From Zobellia roscoffensis (lineage in GTDB: Bacteria > Bacteroidota > Bacteroidia > Flavobacteriales > Flavobacteriaceae), in the NCBI RefSeq assembly GCF_015330165.1, contig NZ_JADDXT010000002.1, positions 4,181,646 to 4,245,645 of the forward strand: DNA of 64,000 nucleotides. Direction: 5' to 3'. Made by a program: the position numbers and the translations under genes. Shown one piece after another: positions 35,088 through 43,433 of the stretch. Position 1 is the first letter of the stretch, and every line of letters starts with the position of its first letter. Below the pieces are notes generated by a model, which was given only the letters and a program-made list of their open reading frames with translations, ran no database searches and had not been told where the DNA came from.

Positions 35088-36017
35088 TTAATACCCTTTA
35101 TCCATCACCACTTCATTTAATAAAGAACTACCTTTCTGAAGTCTATCATAATTTTCTAAAATTTGGGGAACTACCGAATTCGTATCAGAAACACTAGCGT
35201 AATGAGGTGTCATCTGAATTTTTTCATGGTTCCAAAACGGATGTTCTTTTGGTAAAGGTTCTTGATGGTATACATCTAATCCCGCGCCGGACAAATGATC
35301 GTTATTCAGCATTTCTAACAAATCCGCATCAACTAAATGACCACCCCGAGCCACATTAATTACAAAAGCTCCTTTTGGCAGTTGTTCAAAAACCTTCCTG
35401 TTCAAAATACCAGAAGTAGCATCCGTAAGAGGTAAAAGGCATACCAAAATCTGGGTTGTCTCAAGAAAATTTGAAAAGCCAGCATCACCTACAAAACAAT
35501 TAATACCGTCAATATCTTTCTTTGAGTTTGCCCAACCTTGAACCCTAAAACCGAATTTTACCAAATCCGTTCCCAATTCTTTGCCTAGCGCTCCCAAACC
35601 CATAATACCCACATTAAAATCTGAAATACGATGGTATTGCACAGGTTGCCAAATACCCTTTGTCTGATTAATTCTGTAACGATCTAAATTTTTAAGATGA
35701 CCTAAGATGACAGCCAAAACATGCTCACTCATATCTTTTGCCAACATATCATCTACCACCCGTGTTATGGGTAGGTTTTTAGGTGCCGACTCATCTTCAA
35801 AAATGAAGTCTACCCCTGCCCCACTTGATGCTATCAATTTTAAATTAGGATAATGAGCCAATGCACCGTTTGGGTGTTTCCAAACCAGGGCCATTTCTAT
35901 TTTTTCCTTGGGATGCTCTTCTTGGTAGCTATACACTTCCAAATCTGGTTGCTGCTCTAAAAGGGCTTTTTTCCAAAGTTCAATTTTATCGTCTTGTCTA
36001 ATAATTACTATTGCCAT
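35088..36017 (-). CDS. Glyoxylate/hydroxypyruvate reductase, GhrA-like
   Basis: The 309-residue 2-hydroxyacid dehydrogenase has LIASSGAGVDFIF (substrate loop), the NAD(P) motif NVGIMGLGALGKELG, FVINVARGGHLVDADLLEML with the catalytic Arg, LDVYHQEPLPKEHPFW with Glu, and MTPHYASVSD with His. These fit GhrA better than the longer family members. It should reduce glyoxylate or hydroxypyruvate with NADPH. It is separated by one base from the DUF6155 gene and is likely cotranscribed. Confidence 0.88.
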   Translation of the reverse strand: MAIVIIRQDDKIELWKKALLEQQPDLEVYSYQEEHPKEKIEMALVWKHPNGALAHYPNLKLIASSGAGVDFIFEDESAPKNLPITRVVDDMLAKDMSEHVLAVILGHLKNLDRYRINQTKGIWQPVQYHRISDFNVGIMGLGALGKELGTDLVKFGFRVQGWANSKKDIDGINCFVGDAGFSNFLETTQILVCLLPLTDATSGILNRKVFEQLPKGAFVINVARGGHLVDADLLEMLNNDHLSGAGLDVYHQEPLPKEHPFWNHEKIQMTPHYASVSDTNSVVPQILENYDRLQKGSSLLNEVVMDKGY

Positions 36018-36018
36018 A

Positions 36019-36528
36019 TTAATCTATGATATCCAAGGCTCGGGAAAATCCTTCGCCAAATTGCCAATTTTGTTCTTGTGTTATGGTATAAATCTTTACG
36101 ATACGCTCTTTATATTCTCCCAATAGGCCATTTACCGAAACAAACTGCACAGCTTCAGTAAATGAATTCATCATACTTTTATAAAAGGAATCCGGTATGT
36201 TGCGGTCCTTTTCAAATATTTGGGCAATCTCTAAGTTGTACAACATAACATCTGCCGTAAGATGTGGATCTACCCCTAGTTTTTTAAAGTGCTTTATGAA
36301 CTTTTGCGCCACGGACCGTCTGGCCCTGGGCCTTTTTCTCCTCACAGGAAAATACTCGTTACTAATTTTTGTTTTCGCTTCTTGAACAAGCTTGTCTTCT
36401 TTTGGGTTAAAGATGAAGTTATAATACTCCTTTACCTCTGGAAAACGATCATAAAGATCTAAAAGCTGTTCTTCAATAGCTTCTTTATCAATTTCTGAAA
36501 GGTATTTTTTCAGCTTTCGCTTGCTCAT
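36019..36528 (-). CDS. DUF6155-family protein
   Basis: A 169-residue basic, helical protein. The N-terminus KRKLKKYLSEIDKEAIEEQLLDLYDRFPEVKEYYNF and a PVRRKRPRARRSVAQKFIKHFKKLG block match my memory of the Bacteroidota family DUF6155. No catalytic motif or membrane segment is seen. Function unknown. It is adjacent to the GhrA-like gene (1-base gap) and divergent from rpoD. Confidence 0.7.
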   Translation of the reverse strand: MSKRKLKKYLSEIDKEAIEEQLLDLYDRFPEVKEYYNFIFNPKEDKLVQEAKTKISNEYFPVRRKRPRARRSVAQKFIKHFKKLGVDPHLTADVMLYNLEIAQIFEKDRNIPDSFYKSMMNSFTEAVQFVSVNGLLGEYKERIVKIYTITQEQNWQFGEGFSRALDIID

Positions 36529-36698
36529 TTTACTTTATTTATCTTCAAAAATAACGGAACAACGAGAATCCGCCTACATTCGTACTTAAAATCTTAAACT
36601 TCTCATAAATTTTGTATAAGAATACTGACATCTCTTTGGAAAATCGATAATAAAAATGTATACTGTACTCTTGTAGTAATCCTAAACATACTAGATAT

Positions 36699-37562
36699 AT
36701 GAGGCAACTAAAGATTATCAAGCAAGTTACGAATCGTGAATCAAAATCATTGGATAAGTACTTGCAAGATATCAGTAAAATTGATCTGATCAATGCGTCT
36801 GAGGAAGTAGAACTCGCACAAAGAATACGAGCTGGGGACCAAGTAGCCCTAGAAAAATTAACTACAGCTAACTTACGCTTTGTGGTCTCCGTGGCCAAAC
36901 AATATCAAAATCAAGGTTTAAAGTTACCCGATTTAATAAACGAAGGTAACCTTGGACTTGTAAAAGCCGCTAAACGTTTTGATGAAACACGTGGTTTTAA
37001 ATTTATATCCTATGCCGTTTGGTGGATTCGCCAATCGATTCTTCAGGCTCTTGCCGAGCAGTCTCGTGTTGTACGTTTGCCATTGAACAAAATTGGTTCT
37101 ATTAATAAGATTAAAAAAACATTTTCTTATTTAGAGCAAGCACATGAAAGACCACCTTCTGCTGAGGAAATAGCCAAAGAGCTAGAAATGACGGTTAGCG
37201 AGGTAAAGCAATCAATGAAAAACTCTGGAAGGCATGTATCTATGGATGCTCCTCTTAGAGAAGGTGAAGATTCCAACCTTTATGATGTACTTCGTAGTGG
37301 TGAGTCTCCAAAGCCTGATAAGATTTTAATGCAACAGTCTTTGAATACAGAGATTAACCGTGCTCTAGAGACCTTATCTCCAAGAGAAGCGGATGTGGTT
37401 AAATTGTATTACGGAATAGGTGATCAACAATCTATGACTTTGGCCGAAATTGGGCAGACTTTTGATCTCACCAGAGAGAGAGTTCGTCAAATTCGTGAAA
37501 AAGCTATTAGAAAGTTACGTCACAATTCAAGAAGTAAACTATTGAAAACCTATTTAGGCTAA
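36699..37562 (+). CDS. rpoD: Primary RNA polymerase sigma factor (Bacteroidota RpoD)
   Basis: At 287 residues this is the short sigma-70 form of the phylum, without region 1.1. Region 1.2 and 2 include SLDKYLQDISKIDLINASEEVELAQRI, LTTANLRFVVSVAKQYQNQGL, DLINEGNLGLVKAAKRFDETRGFKF and SYAVWWIRQSILQAL. Region 3 has LPLNKIGSINKIKKTFS, and region 4 has LSPREADVVKLYYGIG and LAEIGQTFDLTRERVRQIREKAIRKLRH, the -33 binding helix. It directs core polymerase to TTG/TAnnTTTG promoters. Monocistronic with a strong terminator. Confidence 0.97.
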   Translation: MRQLKIIKQVTNRESKSLDKYLQDISKIDLINASEEVELAQRIRAGDQVALEKLTTANLRFVVSVAKQYQNQGLKLPDLINEGNLGLVKAAKRFDETRGFKFISYAVWWIRQSILQALAEQSRVVRLPLNKIGSINKIKKTFSYLEQAHERPPSAEEIAKELEMTVSEVKQSMKNSGRHVSMDAPLREGEDSNLYDVLRSGESPKPDKILMQQSLNTEINRALETLSPREADVVKLYYGIGDQQSMTLAEIGQTFDLTRERVRQIREKAIRKLRHNSRSKLLKTYLG

Positions 37563-37583
37563 GCCCTAAAAAACATTGTACGT

Positions 37584-37620
37584 AAAAAAGCCCTAACGAT
37601 TCTTCGTTAGGGCTTTTTTT
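37584..37620 (+). terminator. Terminator of rpoD
   Basis: AGCCCTAACGA pairs perfectly with TCGTTAGGGCT around a four-base loop and ends in a T8 run. Confidence 0.93.
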
Positions 37621-37644
37621 GAACAACTAATTTTCACTAAATAA

Positions 37645-37746
37645 CTAAGAAAAATTTAATTTATTAATTTCTTCACTGTTTAGAATTTCATTTAAATTTT
37701 CAATAAAATTCATGTAAGCCGCATTGTCTGGGTTTTGATTTGCCAT
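37645..37746 (-). CDS. Micro-ORF A, 33 residues, paralogous to micro-ORF B
   Basis: ATG at 37746 opens a 33-codon frame, MANQNPDNAAYMNFIENLNE and 13 more residues, ending at 37645. It shares the pattern YxxF-(I/L)-x-x-LNEIL-x-S-x-x-E-(I/L)-x-x-L with the frame just upstream on the same strand (37786-37884). A conserved protein-level pattern, in different surrounding DNA, argues that both are translated. Predicted to be an acidic amphipathic helix. No family is recognised. No SD sequence is visible. Confidence 0.55.
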   Translation of the reverse strand: MANQNPDNAAYMNFIENLNEILNSEEINKLNFS

Positions 37747-37785
37747 AGTTGTAGGTATTAAAAGTTGATGGATTTGGGATCCTGA

Positions 37786-37884
37786 TTACATATAATCTAA
37801 TTCTACTAATTCGTTTAAACTTAGGATTTCATTTAAGTCTTGAAGGAATGATAGGTATTCTTCTCCGTAGGTATCGTAAAGCAT
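37786..37884 (-). CDS. Micro-ORF B, 32 residues, paralogous to micro-ORF A
   Basis: ATG at 37884 opens a 32-codon frame, MLYDTYGEEYLSFLQDLNEI and 12 more residues, ending at 37786. It is 39 bases upstream of micro-ORF A in the same direction. The shared core LNEIL lies at the same distance from the end in both. A -7-like TAAGTTTA precedes it (37939-37946 on the minus strand). Function unknown; a signalling peptide, a peptide precursor leader or a small regulatory binder are all possible. Confidence 0.55.
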   Translation of the reverse strand: MLYDTYGEEYLSFLQDLNEILSLNELVELDYM

Positions 37885-37938
37885 AATCTTGTATAGGTTA
37901 AGTTAATATTTTGATTTGGTGTCTCAATTATTATGATG

Positions 37939-37946
37939 TAAACTTA
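37939..37946 (-). promoter_or_regulatory. Candidate -7 element for the micro-ORF pair
   Basis: On the minus strand TAAGTTTA matches TAnnTTTG at seven of eight positions, with TTG repeats about 17-20 bases upstream that could act as the -33 element. It lies about 55 bases before micro-ORF B. Confidence 0.3.
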
Positions 37947-38426
37947 TTCAATAAGACCACCTTCAACAACAAAATGTGGTGTAACGAATGAAAAATGTTG
38001 TAAAACCTGTTAATCATGTAAAAATGCCCTTTTATTGAACAAAACAGGTGTGTTATTCATCGTAAAAATGATACATTTAATCTATTAACCTCTGTTTATC
38101 AAATATTTACCGTTCTTTAAGCCCAATGTTTATAGGTAGTACTGGATAATTGCAGCCTCAAATCTACAATCTATACTACATTGTGCTAGTACTCTTAGTC
38201 GCTTATTTTTCAAAAAATTATCAACTATAGAAATTTTCACTTCAAAACATTATTTTCTAAAATCTACCAACTCTTTTTAGTAGAACAGGCCAATATCAAC
38301 CACACTAAGAACATACCGCAATAAGCAAGCAATCCAAAACGTTACTATCTTATAGACTAATGTTTATAGAATTGCCTTCTATACCCCATATTATATGTGT
38401 CTTGAAAATTATTTTTACCAGTTACA
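37947..38426. other. Intergenic region upstream of the ILEI-GDPD gene
   Basis: About 480 AT-rich bases with no supportable gene and no clear repeat. They probably contain promoters for the micro-ORF pair and for the 38427 gene. Confidence 0.35.
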
Positions 38427-39725
38427 ATGAAAAATAAAGCAAAAATTGCCGGCTTACTATTTATATACACTAGCCTCTGTATGGGGTCGTCTGAAACTGG
38501 TTGTATGGAAACCGGTTCTACTCCACTTTCGCCATCCCTAACAGTAAACCAAACAATCCTAACCTTAAATAGCCATAGCTTTAACGCCAAACAAAAAAGT
38601 AGTTTTACGGTTGGCGGTCAAACCGAACATATTGAAAGGGGTCTCACGGTAATTCATTTTAACTCATCGGACACTTTTGAGTTTAAAACCTATGACACCT
38701 ACTCTAACCCAGAAGAACTGGATAAACTTATGTCCGTATTAAAACAGTTACAATCCCACAAAGCTACTTTCGCCATTCTCGCCCATGATTCTGCTGTAAA
38801 CGGTGAATTAAAAACCTCAACTGAATTAACACAGATGGGTTTTCAAAAACTAGGAGCCTTAAAAGGTCGCCAAGCATACATCATGCATAATTTTAATGGT
38901 ATAATTACGGAAGAGGTTAACGATAGTTCTGTCATGATTTCTGAAAATGTTCCAGACATATCTAAAGATGCCCAAATCTATTTTCCTCGTGTCACTTATG
39001 ATTTTGAACCAAATAATAATCGGTATATAGCTCATGCTGGTGGAGAAATAGACGGAGTTAAATCTACCAATACCAAGAACGCACTTGATGAAAATTATAA
39101 AAAAGGGTTTCGCCTTTTTGAACTAGATATTATTGAAACATCTGATGGAAAGTTAGTAGCAGCACACGACTGGGCCATGTGGGCACGATTCACGGATTAT
39201 CCTGGGGAATTACCTCCCTCCCATTCAGAATTCATGAAACATAAAATTTATGGAGCATACACCACACTAGATCTAAAAGGAATAAATTCTTGGTTTAAAG
39301 CCCACCCAGATGCTACATTGGTTACTGACAAAGTAAATAACCCCATAGATTTTGCAAATCAATTTATAGATAAAGACAGGTTACTCATGGAGCTTTTTAG
39401 TCCTATGGCTGTAGAAGATGCTTCTCAACAGGGCATCCATGCAATGATTTCACAAGAGCCACTACTAAAGATAAAAGGAGATAAATTACAATGGTTGACT
39501 ATCAATAATGTAAAGCACGTAGCGCTATCGCGTAGAATATTGTCCGCCCAAAAAAAGTTGATGCTTCAGTTGAGAGATAATGGAATTAAGGTATATGTAT
39601 ATAATGTAAACTTTGATCCAGGAAAAGATGAAACCTATGTACAAGAGAATGAAATAGGGTTAGTTTATGGTATGTATGCCGATAAATGGGTATTTGATGC
39701 AATCACAATAAAGGACAGTAAATAA
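38427..39725 (+). CDS. Exported ILEI/FAM3-like domain fused to a GDPD-like phosphodiesterase domain
   Basis: A signal peptide (IAGLLFIYTSLCMGS) leads to two domains. Residues ~45-170 resemble the ILEI/FAM3 (PANDER-like) fold: RGLTVIHFNSSDTFEFKTYDTYS, then AILAHDSAVNGELKTSTELTQMGFQKLGALKGRQAYIM and EEV. Residues ~195-430 resemble glycerophosphodiester phosphodiesterases: YIAHAGGEIDGVKSTNTKNALDENYKKGFRLFELDI, ETSDGKLVAAHDWAMW and a C-terminal GIKVYVYNVN strand. The family catalytic HR becomes HAGG, as in many GDPD-like relatives. It converges with the glycopolymer operon after 11 bases. Role in cleaving a phosphoglycerol polymer is inferred. Confidence 0.7.
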   Translation: MKNKAKIAGLLFIYTSLCMGSSETGCMETGSTPLSPSLTVNQTILTLNSHSFNAKQKSSFTVGGQTEHIERGLTVIHFNSSDTFEFKTYDTYSNPEELDKLMSVLKQLQSHKATFAILAHDSAVNGELKTSTELTQMGFQKLGALKGRQAYIMHNFNGIITEEVNDSSVMISENVPDISKDAQIYFPRVTYDFEPNNNRYIAHAGGEIDGVKSTNTKNALDENYKKGFRLFELDIIETSDGKLVAAHDWAMWARFTDYPGELPPSHSEFMKHKIYGAYTTLDLKGINSWFKAHPDATLVTDKVNNPIDFANQFIDKDRLLMELFSPMAVEDASQQGIHAMISQEPLLKIKGDKLQWLTINNVKHVALSRRILSAQKKLMLQLRDNGIKVYVYNVNFDPGKDETYVQENEIGLVYGMYADKWVFDAITIKDSK

Positions 39726-39736
39726 ACAGCCTCAAA

Positions 39737-41041
39737 TTAGAATTTCACCTCATAGGTAATTCCCGCTGAAACTCCGTAAAAGAAAGTGCCTGAAGCAAAT
39801 GCCAATTCCTGTCTGGTAGCACCCACGTTGGCTCTATAAATATTTGGATTGTTCTTACCTGTAAATTGATACTCCAGACTTAAACGTTGTGATTCTACGT
39901 ATAAAAGAGTTTCCGCCAAAAGCTCATCGCCCGAAGTCAATTGTCTCAATTCTGGCGAATACCCCATGCCTACATTTAATCCAAGATAATTCTCGGCATC
40001 TTTTAAATATTTACGAACCAACAAGTTACCTGAGAAACGGGTAAGGTTATCCGGCATTGGCGTAATATACGAACGAAGAGAAAAATAATAGTTCCCCCTA
40101 TAATGCCCTAACGAGTTTGTAATGACGGATACATTGGTGTTATCATAACTGATATATCTACCCCCTGCAGAGAACTCAATAGCACCTGGAAGGTTGGCAT
40201 ACAAATCTCCACCAAACTTGTGTTTAGGGTAAATTGAAGCGTTTGAGAAACCATAGTTTAGATAAGCGTAAAACCGTTTTGAGAATTTTGGATAAAAATC
40301 CAGATCATACTGCACCCCATTCGTCTGTAAACGATTACTATAATTTATTCTAGGAATAAGAGTTCCTGCCAAGGTCTGTCTATTATATGAAATACTGGAA
40401 TAAAACATTGGGTCATACCTGGTATCATATATAGTCGCGGAGTTCCTTACTGCTACCCTATTTTTAAAAACGTCTTCTGCAACCGGAGTTTTCGCCGCCA
40501 GAGTATCAATAGCTTCCGGTTTTTTCTCTTTAGCAATGGCTACTTCAACTTGTTCTTTTGGAACCACCGAGTCATTACTATTGAACCAGCCAATCTCTGA
40601 ATATTCATTGTTTTTAAAATCCTCTTCGGCAATACTTTTGAGTCTTTCTACCTCAACATCACTTTTAAGATACACTAAAGCCTTATTTGCCAAGCCCATT
40701 GCTGTAGCATTATTTCTAGCGTAAAGTTCATTTTTTATAGCGGCTATCCATACTTTTCTATCGTTCCTTTCTGAAGATATTATAGTATTAAATTCATCTC
40801 TAGCCTTATCATATTCTCCGTTCCAACTATACGTACTGGCCAACAAAGCACGTGCACCAGTATCTTTGGAGTCCGGTTTCACCAATTGGGCCAACATCGC
40901 ATTTGCAGACCTATAATCACCTTCATAAGCTAAGTCACGAGCTTCATCAAAACTAACATCGTTAAGAACAACATCCTGACCTCTAGTCCATAGGCTTAGG
41001 AAAATGCATAACAGAAATAGATATATAGTTTGGCTACTCAT
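39737..41041 (-). CDS. YaiO-like outer membrane beta-barrel with N-terminal TPR
   Basis: A signal peptide (YLFLLCIFLSLWTRGQ) is followed by TPR repeats at residues ~25-130 (FDEARDLAYEGDYRSANAML, ALLASTYSWNGEYDKARDEF). A spacer comes next, then about 230 residues of alternating aromatic beta-strands ending in a terminal Phe (GVSAGITYEVKF), typical of an outer membrane barrel of the YaiO/BamA-assembled type. The layout (TPR plus barrel) resembles polysaccharide export proteins such as PgaA in miniature. It overlaps the phosphoglycerol transferase gene by four bases and is last in the operon. It probably exports or anchors the glycan at the outer membrane. Confidence 0.8.
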   Translation of the reverse strand: MSSQTIYLFLLCIFLSLWTRGQDVVLNDVSFDEARDLAYEGDYRSANAMLAQLVKPDSKDTGARALLASTYSWNGEYDKARDEFNTIISSERNDRKVWIAAIKNELYARNNATAMGLANKALVYLKSDVEVERLKSIAEEDFKNNEYSEIGWFNSNDSVVPKEQVEVAIAKEKKPEAIDTLAAKTPVAEDVFKNRVAVRNSATIYDTRYDPMFYSSISYNRQTLAGTLIPRINYSNRLQTNGVQYDLDFYPKFSKRFYAYLNYGFSNASIYPKHKFGGDLYANLPGAIEFSAGGRYISYDNTNVSVITNSLGHYRGNYYFSLRSYITPMPDNLTRFSGNLLVRKYLKDAENYLGLNVGMGYSPELRQLTSGDELLAETLLYVESQRLSLEYQFTGKNNPNIYRANVGATRQELAFASGTFFYGVSAGITYEVKF

Positions 41042-43425
41042 TCTATTTCAAACGTATTTATGGCGGTCTCCGTATTGGAATTTCTAATTTTTTCTATGGA
41101 TGCAGCAATTCTCTTCTTTTGTGCCTGCCTCTTGGCCCTATCTATTTTGTCCTTAATTTCATGGGCACTTGAGCTATTCTCCTGAACCAACTTTACTAAC
41201 TCCAAGCCTTCTTTAGAACGTTCCGACCAAAAATAAACATCAAATAAAGCGGAATATGAATCTATATAATTAGGATTCATTTTAACACACGCCTTTAATA
41301 TTTTAATGGACTCATCATAGTTGCCCATCCACACATTGACTCTACCCATTAAAACCTTGGTATCTATATGACTTGGAGCTTCCGAAAGAATATAACGACT
41401 AAGTAAAAGTGATTTTTCATATTCGCGCTCAAAGGCCAGTTCCCGTGCAATCATATAAACCTTATCAAAATTTTGACCGTTGTAAACACTGTTTATCCAT
41501 ACAATTTCCGAGTCTGTGAATTTTTCTTTTTTCACCGAAAATATGGCCAAACTATCTGGAATTATTTTGTCATTATTTGTCACGTAAGCATTTATAGATT
41601 TAAAAGCTTGCAACTTTTTCTCACTATTGGAGCTGCTAAAAGAGGATCCTAAATCCATATTCTCGTCCAAAGAGTAAATAGATCCATCAGAATAAAGTTT
41701 CTCTGCGTCCACAAATTCTTTTAGCTCATTTTTATTTCGCATTAGCGGAATGTTCTTGACAGATCGAAAATCTTCGGACATATCCAACGCACTGCCCATC
41801 CAAGCTACTTTTTTAGGCATTTTCAACTCATATTTAGCTTCCATGAGTGCCAATAAAGTTGGCGTAACATCAAAATGAGAATTGACCGCACTCATTTTTT
41901 TAGTTTTCTTTAAAAGCGGACTATACATAATAAGAGGCACATGAAAACGGCTAAGGTTATTACGCTGTGGTATGGGAATCAACCTGTGGTCTCCGGTGAT
42001 AATAAATATGGTGTTGTCATAGTTCGGTTGTCTTCGGTATTCTTCAAATGCATATTTTAAGGCATCATCAGTATATAACAACGTAGCGAACACATTATCA
42101 TTTTTCTCAATAACCTTCTCTATCTTTCCACTATAATCCCCTTCTGATAGTAATTTGGCAACCTTAGCCTCATAATAATCTTGCTTGGGCGGAATAAACG
42201 GTTCGTGAGTACTAATGGTCATATAGACCTCCATACGTGGCTGTTCCGCTGTACGAGGCAAACTCATACTCTTTTTAAAAAGCTCCCTGTCCGGATAGCC
42301 CCATGAAGCACCTGCTGCATCTTCTGCCTGCATTTGGTATTTACTACCAAAACCCGATTTGTCTAAAACAAAATCTACATTTTCACTGGTTAGAAATCGA
42401 TCTACATTATCAAAAGAACTATTGGTTCCTTGATAAAAAGAGGTGTGATACCCATTGTTCTTTAAAATACTAAACAAAGTGAGCTTGTTAGGGTATTTTT
42501 CCAACTCCATAAATCCGCTTTTACCAAAAGGCAATGATCCTAACAAGGATGGAAGCACACCAAAAGTACGCCCGGTATTACTTAAACAGTTTTCCCAATA
42601 CAATGATTTAGTAGTAAGCGAATCTAAAAAAGGGGTAAAGCCACCATACTCCGCTCCTTCTCCAACAAAATCTCTCCCAAGCCCTTCTACCATTAAAAAG
42701 ACGATATTGGGTTTCTGCTCTTTAAGTTCAAAATACTCTCCTAAAACATTCTGTATTGGTTTTGCTTTGATTAAAGGGAATTCAACATCTGAATTATATG
42801 AAGTATCTTCCGTAGAGGTATCATAAAGGTTGAGCGCTAGGTATTGCGTTTTATTGTGATTAATGGGTTTACCCTCAATAAAAAGCGTGGCAATGAACAT
42901 ACTAAACAAAATGATAGTAAACGGGTACATTCTACTAATATGGTGGTAATGTTTAGAGGAAATTTTGTACAACCCAAAGAACATAGCCACTATAATGACA
43001 AACCCCAAGGGCAACACCCATGAGATTCCCCCAGAATTAGCAATTGTCATTTTAATATCACTAAAACTATAGCCTAATAAATCCGAGCCTAATGGTACCA
43101 ATGCCGTACAGAAATAACTAATAAGCATAGCTTCTACGATTAATAGAACCAGAAGTAACACAAACACCAAGTTGAAACCATAACGTGGTCTCAGGTTTTC
43201 CCAAAAATTGAATGGAAATGCTAAAATCACCCCAACCAAAGAGGTAAACCCAATTTGGTGGACTACAGCAATAAAGAAGCTGGTTCCAAAAATAATATCT
43301 ACAACGCCTTTAAAATACAAAGTGGTGTATTGGTATATAGTAAGCACCAGAAGACTACCAAAGAAAGAAATCATCAATCTCGTGTAGTGCTTTAAAGAGT
43401 ACCTGTCTATTGTACTTGTATTCAT
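41038..43425 (-). CDS. LTA synthase-family (sulfatase-fold) phosphoglycerol transferase with C-terminal TPR
   Basis: The 795-residue protein has five N-terminal membrane segments up to ~residue 190, then a periplasmic sulfatase-type catalytic domain. NIVFLMVEGLGRDFVGE carries a metal-ligand Glu, ENCLSNTGRTFGVLPSLLG holds the Thr nucleophile, ISTHEPFIPP and FIITGDHRLIP supply the other metal ligands. Residues ~665-760 are TPR-like (YEKSLLLSRYILSEAPSHIDTKVLMGRV). Relatives move phosphoglycerol or phosphoethanolamine from lipids onto glycans. The neighbouring glycosyltransferase and YaiO genes indicate decoration of an exported polysaccharide. A TPR tail on this family is notable. Confidence 0.85.
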   Translation of the reverse strand: MNTSTIDRYSLKHYTRLMISFFGSLLVLTIYQYTTLYFKGVVDIIFGTSFFIAVVHQIGFTSLVGVILAFPFNFWENLRPRYGFNLVFVLLLVLLIVEAMLISYFCTALVPLGSDLLGYSFSDIKMTIANSGGISWVLPLGFVIIVAMFFGLYKISSKHYHHISRMYPFTIILFSMFIATLFIEGKPINHNKTQYLALNLYDTSTEDTSYNSDVEFPLIKAKPIQNVLGEYFELKEQKPNIVFLMVEGLGRDFVGEGAEYGGFTPFLDSLTTKSLYWENCLSNTGRTFGVLPSLLGSLPFGKSGFMELEKYPNKLTLFSILKNNGYHTSFYQGTNSSFDNVDRFLTSENVDFVLDKSGFGSKYQMQAEDAAGASWGYPDRELFKKSMSLPRTAEQPRMEVYMTISTHEPFIPPKQDYYEAKVAKLLSEGDYSGKIEKVIEKNDNVFATLLYTDDALKYAFEEYRRQPNYDNTIFIITGDHRLIPIPQRNNLSRFHVPLIMYSPLLKKTKKMSAVNSHFDVTPTLLALMEAKYELKMPKKVAWMGSALDMSEDFRSVKNIPLMRNKNELKEFVDAEKLYSDGSIYSLDENMDLGSSFSSSNSEKKLQAFKSINAYVTNNDKIIPDSLAIFSVKKEKFTDSEIVWINSVYNGQNFDKVYMIARELAFEREYEKSLLLSRYILSEAPSHIDTKVLMGRVNVWMGNYDESIKILKACVKMNPNYIDSYSALFDVYFWSERSKEGLELVKLVQENSSSAHEIKDKIDRAKRQAQKKRIAASIEKIRNSNTETAINTFEIE

Positions 43426-43433
43426 CTATAATT

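Noticed and set aside
36545..36898. 117-residue minus-strand frame over the rpoD start
   Set aside because: Opposite-strand shadow of the rpoD coding sequence and leader.
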